From Torymus aiolomorphi (taxonomy: Eukaryota; Arthropoda; Insecta; Hymenoptera; Torymidae), in contig CM070877.1 in assembly GCA_036365515.1 (NCBI GenBank), forward strand, positions 11,724,601 through 11,788,600: DNA of 64,000 nt, given 5' to 3'. The position numbers and the translations under genes are program-made. The notes under the pieces were generated by a model. It saw nothing but the letters and a program-made list of their open reading frames with translations. It was not told the origin of the DNA and made no database searches. Of the stretch, positions 1 to 12,600 are shown piece after piece (within the stretch, counting starts at the first letter, position 1; each line of letters starts with the position of its first letter).

Positions 1-52
1 ATTTTGAACATTTTTTATCTCGAAAATTTTTTTCACCGTTACAAAGCTTTCT
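1..52. repeat. Fragment related to the 38-40 kb fold-back element
   Basis: About 31 bases at 18-48 are the reverse complement of the interior of the 38300-40052 element (around 39083-39115), sharing TTTTTTTCACCGTTACAAAG. The window edge cuts the copy, so its extent is unknown. Confidence 0.5.
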
Positions 53-1473
53 TCATGAGGAAGCAAACAGCTTTAATAATAAATAATCTTTCCAGTGACC
101 ATGACATTGTCATGAAGAACCTCTTCATCGCTTAGCAATAAATCTGATACACATTATCACAACGAAAGTCGAACAACACTCGAGTTATCAAGTAATAATA
201 CTTCCAATTACCAACACTATAACATATACTGTTACCCCATCGCAAACTTCCTCGACGCTTACCATCTCTCCCAACAAGAAACTTCCCTCCCGCGGTGCAA
301 CTCCCTCCCGAATAAAAAAATTAACACACCGCCCCGGGGTTTCCACAACGTCTCCTCTCTCTCGTCCCACCTAATAACGCAGCTCGCCTTAAGTAACTTT
401 TCTAATTACCACTATATCATCCGCGTCTCATAACTCCCTCCTCCTCTCGCTACAAAAGAACCATCCCCGGCTCTCTCTCTCTCTCTCTCTCTCTGGGAGA
501 AAGGTAACCCGGCGATCGATCGCGACGCCGCACGGCGCCTTTGTGTGTATATATATATATATATATATGTATGTAGAGGTAGGGTATCCATTAGCCCTCG
601 CTCCATTGCGATATTAGAACGCGCCAATTAACGTGCAGGTAGACAAAGGCGCGGAGGGATTATACGCCGGCGTGAGGGGGAGCAGGAGGAGGGGGAGGAG
701 GATTGATACGCGGAGGGAAATAATTGAATTTTGCAAGGGGGGGCTGTGTGTGTATAGATGTATACACGATGCTTTTAAGGGGGTGTTGTTATAAGGGATG
801 TGAGATATATAGGCGGCCGATGTATCGGAGTTTTTTGTTCGTCGTTGCGTGGGTGGGGTGTGTGCGTGTGTTTGTACGTGTATATACTTTGGGTAAAAGG
901 ATTTTCGCTCACGGCGGATAATGAAAAGCTCCCGGATGATATGAGAGAGGCGGCAGCGCTGTAAGGTGCGGAGGGTATCTCGTTTTTTTTTTTTTAGAAA
1001 ATTCTGCATCGAGCGTGGAGGATTCGAGGAAAGGATTTCTCTTCAAAATAATGAATGTAAAATAATATTTGCAGCTTTGCGAGGAAAATTGTGAAAATAT
1101 TTGGATTTATTCATTGTAGAATAAGGGTTTCGTATAGAAAGCTTTACTAGCATTTATCAGTTTACAAACAAAATTCATGTCTTGTGATACTAGATAAATC
1201 GGTGAAATAATAAGGCAAATCTTTTGAATTTTAATTTTTTTCTTATAATTGATGTAAACGCTCATCTTTTGTGTATTAAGATACAATTAGTGAGCTATAT
1301 ATCTACATTGTTTGTTGGTTAAATTTTCTATGAATATTAATTATTATATATTATCTTCACTTATAGAATCTCTTACGATATTTTTATTATTTATAAGCAT
1401 ATCATATGTATACACTGTTTTCAGTATATGCACTACCGTATAATGCACACGCATACTCTTTTTAATCATATTC
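53..1473. other. Intergenic; GC-skewed island with TC and TA microsatellites
   Basis: No gene. The left half (about 190-470) is C/T-rich, with a TC run at 472-494 and a TA run near 548-568. The right half (about 640-1000) is G/A-rich. Beyond 1020 the sequence is AT-rich with nothing recognised. The ORFs here read as low-complexity repeats. Confidence 0.5.
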
Positions 1474-2281
1474 GGTATATGTGCAAATCCGCGGACTACA
1501 GACAACAACTGGGGTACAAAAACGGAAAAAATTTTTTTTGAGGGCACACCTACCACATAAGGTTTTTTCGGTTCTTTGGGGGTCCCCCAACATGAAAATA
1601 CTCGTGTACACTCATTATCCGTTGCCAAACTTTTTTGCCGACGAAATCAATTTTTCTTATGGAAATTTAACATGGGAAAAATGGACGAAAAGTAGTCATT
1701 GATGATTAACCAATAGAAAACTATTGAAGAGGCCAAACCAAATTCCACAAAAAAGTAAGTAAAGTTGAAGAATAGAGCTTTAATTTGAGATGAGAATCGT
1801 TCAAATCGGTCGATTCTGTGCAAAGACACGTAAATTTGAAAATGGCGAATAATGACGAAAATGAGCGATTTTTTTCAAACCCACGTAATTCTTCAAATTG
1901 TTGTCATTTTTCGCCGTTTTCAACTTCACGTAGCTTTGCACAGAATCGACCAATTTTAACGATTCTCATCTCAAATTAAAGCTCTATTCTTCAACTTTAA
2001 TCACTTTTTTGTGGAATTTAGTTTGGCCTCTTCAATAGTTTGCTATTGGTTAATCATCAATGACTACTTTTCGTCCATTTTTCCCATGTTAAATTTTCAT
2101 AAGAAAAATTGATTTCGTCGGCAAAAAAGTTTGGCAACGGATAATGAGTGTACACGAGTATTTTCATGTTGGGGGATCCCCAAAGAACCGAAAAAACCTT
2201 ATGTGGTAGGTGTGCCCTCAAAACAAATTTTTTCCGTTTTTGTACCCCAGTTGTCTGTAGTCCGCGGATTTGCACATATAT
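1474..2281. repeat. Near-perfect 0.8 kb palindromic element
   Basis: The arm starting TATGTGCAAATCCGCGG at 1474 returns as CCGCGGATTTGCACATA ending near 2280. The two arms, about 390 bp each, stay complementary to the centre near 1878 with few mismatches. It has no coding capacity of its own: matching ORFs on both strands are mirror images of one another. It is a non-autonomous fold-back element with unknown superfamily. Confidence 0.85.
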
Positions 2282-2289
2282 TAGGGGAG

Positions 2290-3164
2290 ACTATTGTAAA
2301 ACCGGATACTTTTTGGACATTTTTTTATGAAAAATAAATAAAAAAAAAACTAGAATTGTTTTTAGTTTACATTCAGGTAACTGAAAATCGACTTGGTTAG
2401 TCAAAAAAATATTCGTAAAAAATATTATTAGAAATTTATGAAAGTATCAGATTTTACCCCGCAAAAAATTGTCGGGATAAAACCGAATACTTTTATTATT
2501 CTTTTCAAAATTAATTTTAAGCGATATTCGACATTGTAGACATAATACAAAGATGTAAAAACGTTGTTTAATGAAGAAATCATTTCCTACCTTGCGATAT
2601 CAAACCAATAAAAAGTACTCTTATATCATCTTGATAATTAACAAACAGTCAAATTCACTTCATTATTACTGTCTACCGTATAGAAAAATCCAACCCCTAA
2701 TTAATATACCCCGCCGACCATGTCAGGATGTATTTTTTATAGAGGAAGAGGGAGAGGGATAGAGGAATATAATATGTTGAAGAATCCTGGTTTGCTGTTC
2801 CCAAAAAGTACTAATCGTATACTAATCGTAATTGAAAAACTAAAGCTGTGGAACTATCGTCGATCCTATGTTAAACCATAATCTAAAAACTATCGACGAT
2901 GCAGTCACTGAGTTTAAGAATAAGGTAGAAAAGGTATTAGCAGATAAACGGATAATAATAATAATAGTAAACGAGCAAAACTGTTGTACTCCTGTCGAAG
3001 AAGAACGCTGAATTAAAAAAAAAAAAGATCAAAGATTCTTGAAAACTCAATTGATCTGATTTTCGAAATGGCGTTGGGCGGTCCTGCATTGCAGTTCGCC
3101 AATGAATAAAAAATAAAATTTTTCATATAATTGTATACATAATAATAATAATTGATAATAATTG
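2290..3164. other. AT-rich intergenic stretch
   Basis: No gene. Related phrases TAAAACCGGATACTTTT (near 2298) and its variant near 2480, with an inverted partner around 2445, suggest a small decayed inverted-repeat element at about 2290-2500. Confidence 0.35.
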
Positions 3165-3850
3165 AATTGAATCTACCACAGCGCCACAACCACGCATCAA
3201 CCATAAAACCAAATTCCTCTCCTCTTCTTCCCACATCCCTAATCAAGAAGCTGCAGCGCGCGGCGGCGTCTAATAGCGTTATCGAGATTCCTCCTGACTA
3301 ATTAACCATAATCAACCAACGAATCTCTCCCACCTTCCCCCCACCACCGCCCACGCATCATCGACAAAAACACCCTCTCACAGAGCGCCGCCGCCGTCAT
3401 CATCAGCACGCCGCGTGCGGTGCGAAAATCGAAAATGAAGCGCCGTGCGACTTTCCCCCCTTCTCCACCTCCTCGCAGCCTCGCTGCAAGCTCCGATATG
3501 GCTCGGCGCGCGCGCGATTGGCCGACAGCTGACTCCGCCCACGCGACGTCTCAATTCCCTCCTACGTGCGCGGAGGTATATATGTATATATATAGTACAC
3601 AGGCGTGCTGTGGCGGGTGTAGGATAATATGGTCTCGTGGAGAGAAAGAGAGTGAGAGAGATATGCTGTGTCGTAGCTTTTGAGGGACGCAGAGAGGGAG
3701 AGGTTTTTCGATAAAGAGGATGGGGTTCTTTGAGCTGGGTATGTGTGTGGGCTCATTTTTTTTTTTTTTTTTTTTAGCGAAGGGACTCAATTTTGCGGCG
3801 GTGGGGTATTTTTTAATCTTCATGGCTGGAGGTTGCGTTACAATGTAATG
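3165..3850. other. GC island with mirror strand skew
   Basis: In 3181-3240 I count 27 C and 3 G, while around 3630-3840 G and A dominate (GAGAGAAAGAGAG, GGGACGCAGAGAGGG). The centre (3380-3560) is CpG-rich. No coding exon is supported. Confidence 0.5.
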
Positions 3851-4189
3851 ATGTTGATGAATGCTTGGAAGATTATATAGACGGTTATGTATATGTATAG
3901 CGAAAGAAATGGGTGTAAATGTAATGTTTGAATTTAAAGAAAAAGTGTAGGTTGTGAACTCCTAACTGAAAGAAAAAAATGTTATTTAATCGGTGCCATT
4001 GATATACCTAAAATCAATTTTCTCGCTTGATATAATGATAATCTATTATCTTGAATCATAATCATAAAAAATATTAATTCCAATAGAAAAATAATATTTA
4101 TCATTCCACAGTTATTCAAGAAGCAAAAGTGAAAAATCAACCTCTTATGTATATACTATTTTCTCAGGAAAAAATCTAATTATTCATAT

Positions 4190-4569
4190 TTCCATCCACG
4201 CCCGAGAACAAACATTATTACCCCCCACTATTCATTAAATCTCATATCCCATCCCACTATACACAGAGACACAAAACAACATGGGATATCCGCCGTGCGA
4301 TAATAACCCGAGAGAGCAAGCGCTCAAATGAAACGTTAAATCCGCCGCTGCCTACCTAAAAATTCCTCGCGAATCAAAGCGAGTGCGCGCGGCGGCAGCC
4401 GGCAAATATAATTCCGCGGATCTCTCATAATATATATTCATCGTCAAAGCAACGGCAGCGGCAGCTCTCCGCTCGCAACTATTTAAATAAACCACGAGCG
4501 GGCAATCAACCCTCTCCCCTGCAGCCGAGAGTGGCCAATCCCCTCGCTCGTTCGCGGTTATTATTATTA

Positions 4570-4603
<34 letters not shown>

Positions 4604-4930
4604 GCAAGCTCGCGTATAGAGCCGTTTGAATTCGGAAAAAGAGGAAGGGAGAGAGAGGCGAGGCGGGCTTTTGTATTATACTGTTTTTATGGGAGGGGAG
4701 AGAGGGGGCTTGAAGTTTCCGCGGCGAGTTTGATATTATGAAAGTTGCGGAGGGAGAGGAAGGATGGGAGAGGCAGTTTGCCATTGTGGTAGGTATTGTC
4801 GGCGCGCTGCGGCGCGGCTACAGGGTTCAATTATAATGTGTAATGATATTGCGCTGAGTTATTGTTGCTCTCTGAGAAAAAGGGAGATGGGCATAATAGG
4901 GCTGGCTGATACTGCGGTCGGTTTTTACGG
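4190..4930. other. GC island with mirror strand skew
   Basis: The left flank is C-rich, the centre CpG-rich (4300-4500), a CT run lies at 4571-4604, and the right flank is G/A-rich (GGAAGGGAGAGAGAGG). From 4930 to 5680 the sequence is AT-rich with no gene. Confidence 0.45.
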
Positions 4931-5679
4931 GTTTCTGTTTGAAAATAAAATTTTAAGTTGTGAGAAATGAATATGTAATTATTGTTCAAGGTAAAAATAG
5001 ATGATTTAATTATAGAAATAGAGTAATGATTAGGGCCAATAAATCGTGAATTCTTATAATGATTTTTTATTTTCAGTGATGCTCATTATTCGTAACTGTC
5101 GAAAGTATCTTTTTATTATAAACAAACAATTAATATTGCTGAAAGTATTCAATTTTCGAGGTCCGTATACTATCGATATTGGCAATTGAAACAATTTGCC
5201 ATATGCATCGCTGATTACGCTCACTATGTGGCATCATAATGACCAATTGATTCGTATTACGTCTGCATTATATTGAGTAATCAGGTATCTCTATGTATTC
5301 AAAGTATGTGCGCACATCCAGAGAGGTAAGTACTTTAGATCCCTCTGGTCGCATACCAAAACAAATCAAATGTCATCGGATAAAGTAAATATTGGAAATC
5401 TCATTACCTTATACCTATATATCAGGTATATAATGTCTCTTTTGTATAAATACACGATGAAAGCAAATCGATCAATCATTTGACAACAGCAATATCGTTG
5501 AAAAACGTTTCATTAAAAAGTATTCATACTTTTCAAATATATAAATATCAAACGTACGTAAATTCGGTTCGACGAACATTTTGTTTAATTCGCAATAAGT
5601 AATAATTTATCCTCGTACTAAAAACCAAACCGACACTCACAAAATATTGACACCTATTATTTGCCCAAAAAAGAAAGTT

Positions 5680-6060
5680 TGTATAACCCTCCCGCCTAAT
5701 TACACCCCCTCTTTCCCTCCCATTTCTCGTTCACTCTGGCAATGCGCATCGCCCGAGAATTTTTATCCTCTCTCCCTCTCGGTCGCCGCTCGCCCGACGC
5801 GCGCGGGATTATTGACGTTATAACTCGGAGAGGGAATCTCGGCTATCCGCATGCGCGCTGGGCTGATATTGCGAGAGGGGGAGAGAGATAGTCGAGGAGG
5901 GCCACCATTTTATATCCGCGCGCGCGGAAAAATGAAATGCGCGCTGCGCGCGGATGTAAAATGCTCGCGTGCCTGGCTGGCTGCGTGGGTGGGTCGGATT
6001 GTTCTGCTTGGGGCGATGTGCTGCGGTTGTTGAATGTAATGATTATGTGGGTGTAAATAG
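5680..6060. other. GC island with mirror strand skew
   Basis: A C/T-rich left side (CCCTCTTTCCCTCCC), a CpG-rich centre (CGCGCGCG near 5920) and a G-rich right side. No gene is supported. Confidence 0.45.
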
Positions 6061-7204
6061 CTGGTGGATTTTATTGATATCTTATTATTATGTTAATTTC
6101 TTGTATTAGGATATATAATTATTGCGTTGATGAATTGTATTTTACTCTATTTTGTGGCATAATATTATCGTAGAAAACTTTTGGATAATTCATTTGTCAT
6201 ATTTTATTTTTACGTGACTTTTTATATAGGAACTGAAAGAAAACATTATTGATGGAAAATAAGTAATTTAAGGCAATGAAATACGTTTCTAAAATATTTT
6301 TACGAATAATGGAAAAGACTGAAAAATAATAAAATTTTGATCATTGAACCATAGTTTTGATTTAAAAAAGCGGATACTCATCATTAAGTTAATATATACT
6401 CTAAGCAGTTTATTTTCAGTTAATTTAGAAATAATTACAATATTATAGCTGTTAAGTGTAAAGTTACAGTTCATATATATGTATACAAAGGAATTGTTTA
6501 CCTTCTATGTCGAACATGCACAATAAATCAGTAAACATAGTGTCTAAACTCAAATTAGTTTGAAATAACTTGGATGCTTAGGTCCCTAATTATTTACTAG
6601 AATGCGTTTATCACCACGAACGATTTGCTGATCAAAATTATGCTCGTTAATGAAGTCTTTATAATAGCATGCTTAATTGCACGTATTATGACACAATGTC
6701 ACTTTATATATAAAATCATCTCTTAAAAGTACGTATCAATTATTTATATTGCAAATAGTTTAATAGTCGATTTTAATGCCGAAAACGAAGTAGATCTGCA
6801 TTATTATGGAGATTTTTAAGTAATTCCCTTAATGAAAATAATTGCGTCATTACACGATTGAAAATTCGGTTTATTTTCGGTTGAATTACATAAGTTACAC
6901 TGTGACGAGCATTTCCCAGTCATTTTGGATTTTCGATTCGCCTCTTTCAATTTGTTTCGTAATTAAACATCCCATTAGCGTATCGGGGCAGTGAACTGAA
7001 AATAATTAAACTTATTACGAAAAGGCTTACACGTGAACGCGTGTAATCATTAACTTGTTAATGATACTTACGACGTGGTTGTACACAAATATGTGATCGT
7101 ACATAGGTATACCTAAATATATTAGACTAACTGATTTAATGATAGATATTTATAACTTTTTAATAACCCAATGGTTTATTATTTGTGAAAAATTTTAGGA
7201 ACAA
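6061..7204. other. AT-rich intergenic, no gene
   Basis: No ORF with a family signature. Segments near 6600-6720 and 6840-7020 have moderate complexity with several TAATTA/ATTA cores, which would fit cis-regulatory DNA of a developmental gene; this is only an impression. Confidence 0.3.
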
Positions 7205-7647
7205 TATATCGCCGGTGTCTGTGAAAAAAAAATTTGTGCTCAAACGCTATGAAAAAAAACACGGTATCCTAAAAGGCTATGAAAAAAAAACTTTTTTATA
7301 TGTAACGCCGTAAAAACAAACACATGCACATAAAACACCGTGAAGAAGAACACCCGTGCGTAAGACGCCGTGAAAAAAAACACACGTGCGTAAGACGCCG
7401 TGAAGAAAAACACCCGTGCGTAAGACATAGCATTAATTTACATAGTATTTTTTTTCATAGCATGCTACGGTATGTTTTTTTTCACGGCATCTCGAGAGCA
7501 AGGGTTTTCTTTTACAGCGTTAGTCCATACAATACTTTTTTTCATGGCGTTCTCATCAAACTGTTTTTTTTCACGGCACTTAAACAGAGGGGTTTTTTTT
7601 CACACCAGTTTTGGCCGTGTTTTTTTTTCACAGACACCGGCGATATA
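7205..7647. repeat. TIR element with subterminal tandem repeats (443 bp)
   Basis: The ends are exact inverted repeats of 19 bp: TATATCGCCGGTGTCTGTG at 7205-7223 against CACAGACACCGGCGATATA at 7629-7647. Inside the left end are three 30-bp units (about 7338-7427) of the form CCGTGAAAAAAAACAC plus GTGCGTAAGACG. The right arm carries the same TTTTTTTTCACGGC motif inverted, at 30-40 bp spacing. No coding capacity; the long ORFs here are the repeats translated. Confidence 0.8.
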
Positions 7648-7969
7648 CGTATATATACGACTAAAATAATGAAGGTTCATATAAATCAGGAGAATTGGGT
7701 GAACAATAGCGTGTATTCTTTATTTTTCGGTCAAATTAAAGGAATGCTTATTACTTTTCTTTTTAACATATCAAATAATTATAAGTTCAATAAATTTACA
7801 AAAATTTCATCATTTTGACGTAAAAACCGCTGCCAATACATTGGTACTTAGCTTCCTCACATTTTGTCGGTCAGTATAATTTAAGACTCTTTTTGAATAA
7901 TTTGTGATAGTATGAGTGCCGACAGATTCCCTGCATTCAGGCGTTCCAATAGCACTTCTCATAATCTTC

Positions 7970-7997
7970 GATCTTAGCCAAAAGGCCGAAAATCGAT
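7970..7997 (-). ncRNA. U2 snRNA 5'-end-like segment
   Basis: The minus strand starts ATCG at 7997 and continues to TTTTCGGCCTTTTGGCTAAG then ATC, matching the first 28 nt of metazoan U2 snRNA (stem I) with about two differences. After GATC the similarity stops: the branch-point recognition region (GTAGTA) and the Sm site of true U2 are absent. TATATAA occupies 8027-8021, 30 nt before the U2-like +1. It is therefore a U2-derived chimera, not a U2 gene. Confidence 0.6.
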
Positions 7998-8033
7998 GCT
8001 GCTGCAACGTTTGTAGGCTGTTATATACCCGGG

Positions 8034-8700
8034 AATAGTATATTACGCACCTAGGGAGGAACAAACTTGGACAGCCCATATCTGGGGTAAATTGCCACCC
8101 GAGCCGAAGGCGAGGTTTTTGAACCGGGAGCGAAAGTGGCACTTTCGGCCAGGCTATGGTGAAAAACGTTTTTTCGCTCAACAACGCGAATGCGGTATTT
8201 TCGGCCCGGGTATGGCGAAATAGTATATTACGCAACTAGGGAGGTAAAGAGTTGTCCACTCCAGAGCACACGTAAATTGCCACCCGAGCCGAAGGCGACG
8301 GTGGCAAACATGTGCTCTGGGGTGGCCCTCTTTATCCCCGTGTTCATGCGTATACGATTTTTTTGCCTAGCGAGGCTGAAAATACAACCTTCGCGATCGG
8401 GCGCCGGTAGCAAAAGTGGTACTTTTGGCCCGCTAGGCAAAAAAATAGTATACGCACCACGGGAGAAAAATTGGCCAGCCCACATCTCGTGTTTATATTT
8501 ACACGAGCTGTGGACTGTCCAAGTTTTTTCCTCCCTAAGTGCGTAATATACTATTTCGCCATACCCCTTTCGGCCCGCTGTGACGAAAAATAGTATACGC
8601 ACCACGCGAGTAAAATTGGCCAGGCCACAGCTCGTGTTTATATTTACACAAGCTGTAAACTGTCCGAGTTTTTTCCTCCCTAAGTGCGTAATATACTATT
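8034..8700. repeat. Cluster of AATAGTATA hairpin modules
   Basis: Units begin AATAGTATA(TT)ACGCA and end in the inverted form TGCGTAATATACTATT. Two complete ones are 8444-8555 and 8589-8700 (112 bp each), and two others start at 8034 and 8219. Centres carry TTTATATTTACACGAGC or the motif CACCCGAGCCGAAGGCGA. Related units occur at 34944-35079 and 37888-38013. Confidence 0.7.
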
Positions 8701-9099
8701 TCACGTGCGGGGTTGCTTACACCGCCTAGCGGTTACGAGCGGTAGAGACCAAACGGTCCAGTGCGCTTGCGTAGTGGCACTCCCCCTTGCCCCCACCCTC
8801 TTTTCACCACTGTACACACACACATATGGACATAAGAAGAGTGGTGTATTTATATTTCAAATGTGTATTTTCGTATATATGTATTAGTGTTATTACAAAT
8901 ATTGATATAAAAAATTTAGTATGATATAATTAATTATTGTTATGAAAAATTAATAAATGGAATGAATATATTAATTGACGAAACTAAATGCCAATGTATT
9001 GGCAGCGGTTTTTTTAAATCGCAAATCACTATCCAAAAAACCTTTCAACTACTTAAAAAGTATTCCTATTTCCCGGTTCCATTTTAGTTTACATTTACT

Positions 9100-9940
9100 A
9101 AGAAACTTTCAAAACCAGTCATTGAAACCCACAAAAACTGCACGTTCCCTTTAAATTTTCCACCCCGATATTTTCCATACACCCCTCCACGCCTTTAAAA
9201 AAAGAAATCCAACTCACCCTCTCCCTCGAAACTTATCAATTTTCCATCGCTACAATAATAAATAACAACAGCCCTAAACAGCGACCGCATCATCATCATA
9301 CCCCGTCCAATCCAACCCGTCACGCCGGGCAATTTCGTCCCCAATAAAATTCCCCGTGCAAAAACAACCCCCCGCCCCCCCATAAATCGGACTAGCGCTG
9401 CGACCGGCGAAAACACGACCCTCGGCGACATCAGAGAGAGAGAAAGAGAGAGAGAGAGGGAGGGAGAGGGAGAGAGAGAGGGGGAGAGAGAGAGAAAGAG
9501 AGCGAGGAATCGCAAGTATTTCATTTGGAGCAGATTAGACGGATTAGCGACCGACGACGACGGTGACGGCGGCGACGACAAAGCCTCTCTCTCTCTCCTT
9601 TATTCTTCTTCTCCTTCCTTCTTCTTTTTCCGCCTCGTTGTGTGTGTCCCTCGTCCCAAAGTGACTGCTATACTCGCGTGTGTATCAGAGTCAGCGTTCA
9701 TTATTCGACCCCCGCTTGCCCTTAATTTCGCGGAAAGGATGAAAGGGTGGGGGGCGATAGTTGAGGAGCGTCGTTATATTAACTTGGAGGCGAGGAATTT
9801 TTTTAGGGGGGGGGGGGTACGCATTGTAGGTGATTTCGGTCTGATATATGTCCGTCAGAGTTGGCGTGTAATTGTAGTTATTGGTGTCGTGTTTTTCGAG
9901 CAGCATTGTTCACGTTCAAAGATAAGATATGATTTGTAAA
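9100..9940. other. GC island with mirror strand skew, GA microsatellite
   Basis: C-rich from 9140 to 9400, a GA run at 9430-9503, then G-rich with an uninterrupted G run near 9807-9817. No coding exon is supported; the ORFs are low complexity. Confidence 0.45.
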
Positions 9941-11261
9941 TAAGAATTCCTTCAATGATATTACATTGTTAAAAATGTTTTGTAGAAACGTTCTATTTAA
10001 TATAGAATAAGTGCTGCCGTAATATAAAAATTATAATTTCAATATCGTGATTATATATAAAAATATATATTCATTATAACAAACCAACAAACGTTGTTGA
10101 ATATTTTAATAACTTCATTCTGGAAATGCTTAAGACTGTTGTACTCTCAAGATTAAATTCAAAACTATTGAGCTAAAGAAAATTAATTTTTTTAAATCTA
10201 CACTAAAACCTTAAATTTTGATATAATTAGCTTAGTATATAAGCTGATAAAATTAATATCTTATTAATAACAATAACTTTTACGTGATTACGTACTTTTA
10301 AATGAGCCATTCATCTTCAGTAAAAATAGTTCTTGGAAAAGTAAAATCCCTATGCACCACTAATTTTTAATGAAACAGGCGATTCTTTCATTTAATCAAG
10401 GTAAATTTAAATCTGATGAAATGAGCATTTATAAATTCATTAGCGTACATCCATTCGAAGTCTTATATAACTTTTTATTCCGCAACGTAATTATTCATGC
10501 GAATCAATTTTTCCGCATTTGAATATCGAATGAAAAATTTAATATAACTCCAAATCGCGCTTATATCCCATTTATATGAATAATCCTCCGCTCCGATAAT
10601 TAAAACTTTCACCTATATACAATATTTTCATTATTTATACATCCCCGCGACACTGACAAGATAAAAAAAAAGTATTACTGGCAAATTTATAAATTTCATC
10701 GATAATTAATCGCCGTTTCATTAAACCTTCGGCCCCTGCCGCCGCCCCCCTTTGTCGAGGGTAAAAATTTTGCGCGTACAAAAAATAACTGCGACCGCGG
10801 GTTTTTATACAAGTTTAATTAAATCCAATCAAAGGCCGGCGTAGAGCGCACGCGCGTGCAACGAGCGCTTTTTTCGCCGAAGAATGACGTAAGCGACGAA
10901 ATTAATTAAAAAATACCTTCATAAGCGCGCGTATACACGAAAACACACGCGCACAGCTTGTATATACTCACAATGTTGCGAGAATCCACAAAGGCCCGTG
11001 GGATTTAATTGTTCGTTTTAAAAGCGCGTAGCGACGCCGAGGGCGACGTCAATTATATGGAAGAGTCTTTCTCTGGCTAGGCGAGGGAGGGAATACAGCG
11101 AGGCGCTCTTTTTCTTGGGCCTTCCTGGAATTAATTAGCGCGATTTTTTCATCGCGGAACTCATTAATAGAAATGAAAAAATTATGCGACGTTAGTTTGA
11201 GCGCGTAAGAGAGTGGTTGTTCGTTGATGTAGCGCTATAATTAAATTGCGGGGGTTGAGTT
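9940..11261. other. Intergenic; possible regulatory DNA around a CpG island
   Basis: The 9940-10430 part is AT-rich with nothing seen. From about 10430 to 11240 complexity is higher, with repeated homeodomain-type cores (ATTAATTA, TTTAATTG, GGAATTAATTAGC) around a CpG island at 10730-11110 that again changes from C-rich to G-rich. Conserved non-coding DNA of the downstream homeobox gene is a guess from texture only. Confidence 0.3.
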
Positions 11262-11449
11262 TCATGTTTTGATATACGTTTTTATATAAGTTATTACAAG
11301 TGTTAAATGTTTTTTTTATATTAATAATGTAAACGTGTACGCGAGTGGTATAATATAGGCTTTTAAGGGTATATGATACTCAATTGTTACGGATTGAGTT
11401 AATGATATTGATTGTTAACGATATAATAAAATATTTAAAAAAATATATA

Positions 11450-12600
11450 TAAAACCAGGACGTTGTTACCCATTCCAATGATATGCCCCAATGTTCCTCG
11501 CCTACCTACTTCATATGACTCGGGCAAACGCCCTATATGGGCCCTCCAATTTTAATACCTTTGAAATAGTTAAGAACAAGCTTGTGTAAATCTTTAAAAA
11601 AAGTCTTTCTATTTTAAATCTATTAAATGGCCGAATAATGTTGGAAAATCGTTTCATCGATAGGTAGAAATATCCAAGAAAATGGCTAATTTTTAGCTAT
11701 ATCCCACTAAAACTAGCTATTTATTAGGCAAATAATGAAGTCAGTTTTCACCAGGGAACCTGTGAAGCGAAAGCATAGGACCAGGTATTGGGGGGCGATG
11801 CCAGCGTACGCCACCTGATGTGGGGAAGTACGAATACCAATGCCAGAGATGAAAAGCTGTTATGGAGTTCCTCGTCGCTACCAGCGTAGACTCCTTAACG
11901 GGAGAGTCTTGGATGAGATTTCCATGTCGAATCCATGTCTAACTAAATCGTAATCCAGGGACGTATTACAAAACCAAAGCTCAGAAGAAAGTCGACCAGA
12001 TTAAAATGCTTCCGGGATAGTTAAGGTAATCAGACTGAACTCGATCACTGTGATGAGGTAAGTACTAAATACAAGTTACAATTAGCGAAACCAGTGATAA
12101 AAGGAGCACCCTAGTGGTACCCCACACTCGGAACACTAAGGAAAAAGGTGAGACTATTATTTAATATACGTCTGGAAGAACAAGCAAAGCCAGAAAATAG
12201 TACATTATGACACTAGTGCGGGAAAGTAGATTTTCGTCTCATGTGACGTTTACACCCGAGCGAAGTGAGGGTGGAAAGGCACACGAGACGAGAATCTCTT
12301 TCCCGAACATGTATCGTACAGAACTTTTTGATACGACGTGTGGAAAGTTCGATTTCGAGCACACGTTTTTTGCTGAGCGTGCGGGAAATCGAACTTCCCG
12401 CACGGAGTGTCTAAAAGAGATTTTTCCGAATAAGGTCCGGGGACGCGGATTGGAGCTATCACGACAGATCTGTGCCTATATACTGGAATACTGGGAAGTC
12501 GCTAAAGTGATGGTTTTGGCTAAACCAGTCAGAATGCAACGACAAGATTATACCATAATAGACCTATTAGTCTATCATCATTCGCACTGAATACAATGAA
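11450..12600. repeat. Unidentified complex segment ending in nested hairpins
   Basis: 11750-12200 has balanced base composition unlike its AT-rich neighbours and resembles untranslated parts of retroelements, though I cannot name a family and see no reverse transcriptase frame. At about 12207-12430 nested inverted repeats appear (GTGCGGGAAAG/CTTTCCCG and AGTTCGATTTC/GAAATCGAACT), with ACCCGAGCGAAGTGAGGGTG in one loop. Confidence 0.4.

Larger units (their letters stand above)
7822..9015. repeat. 1.2 kb TIR element containing hairpin modules and a U2 fragment
   Basis: The left end AAAAACCGCTGCCAATAC (7822) matches the right end inverted, GTATTGGCAGCGGTTTTT (about 8996-9013); the repeat extends imperfectly to about 37 bp, ending in TTAG(C/T)TTC. 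The interior holds four AATAGTATA hairpin modules (8034-8700), a U2 snRNA-like segment (7970-7997, minus) and a GT-rich stretch. ORFs of 118-141 codons are hairpin translations with no domain. Confidence 0.7.

Noticed and set aside
7338..7427. CRISPR-like array of 30-bp repeats
   Set aside because: Units are directly adjacent with no unique spacers, and the genome is eukaryotic.
7324..7818. 164-codon ORF
   Set aside because: Periodic translation of 30-bp repeats in a TIR element, running out into unrelated DNA.
7970..7997. Functional U2 snRNA gene
   Set aside because: Only the first 28 nt match; the branch-point pairing region and Sm site are absent.
8190..8605. Overlapping ORFs of 118 and 125 codons on both strands
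   Set aside because: They are translations of the hairpin modules, mirror each other across strands and carry no protein signature.
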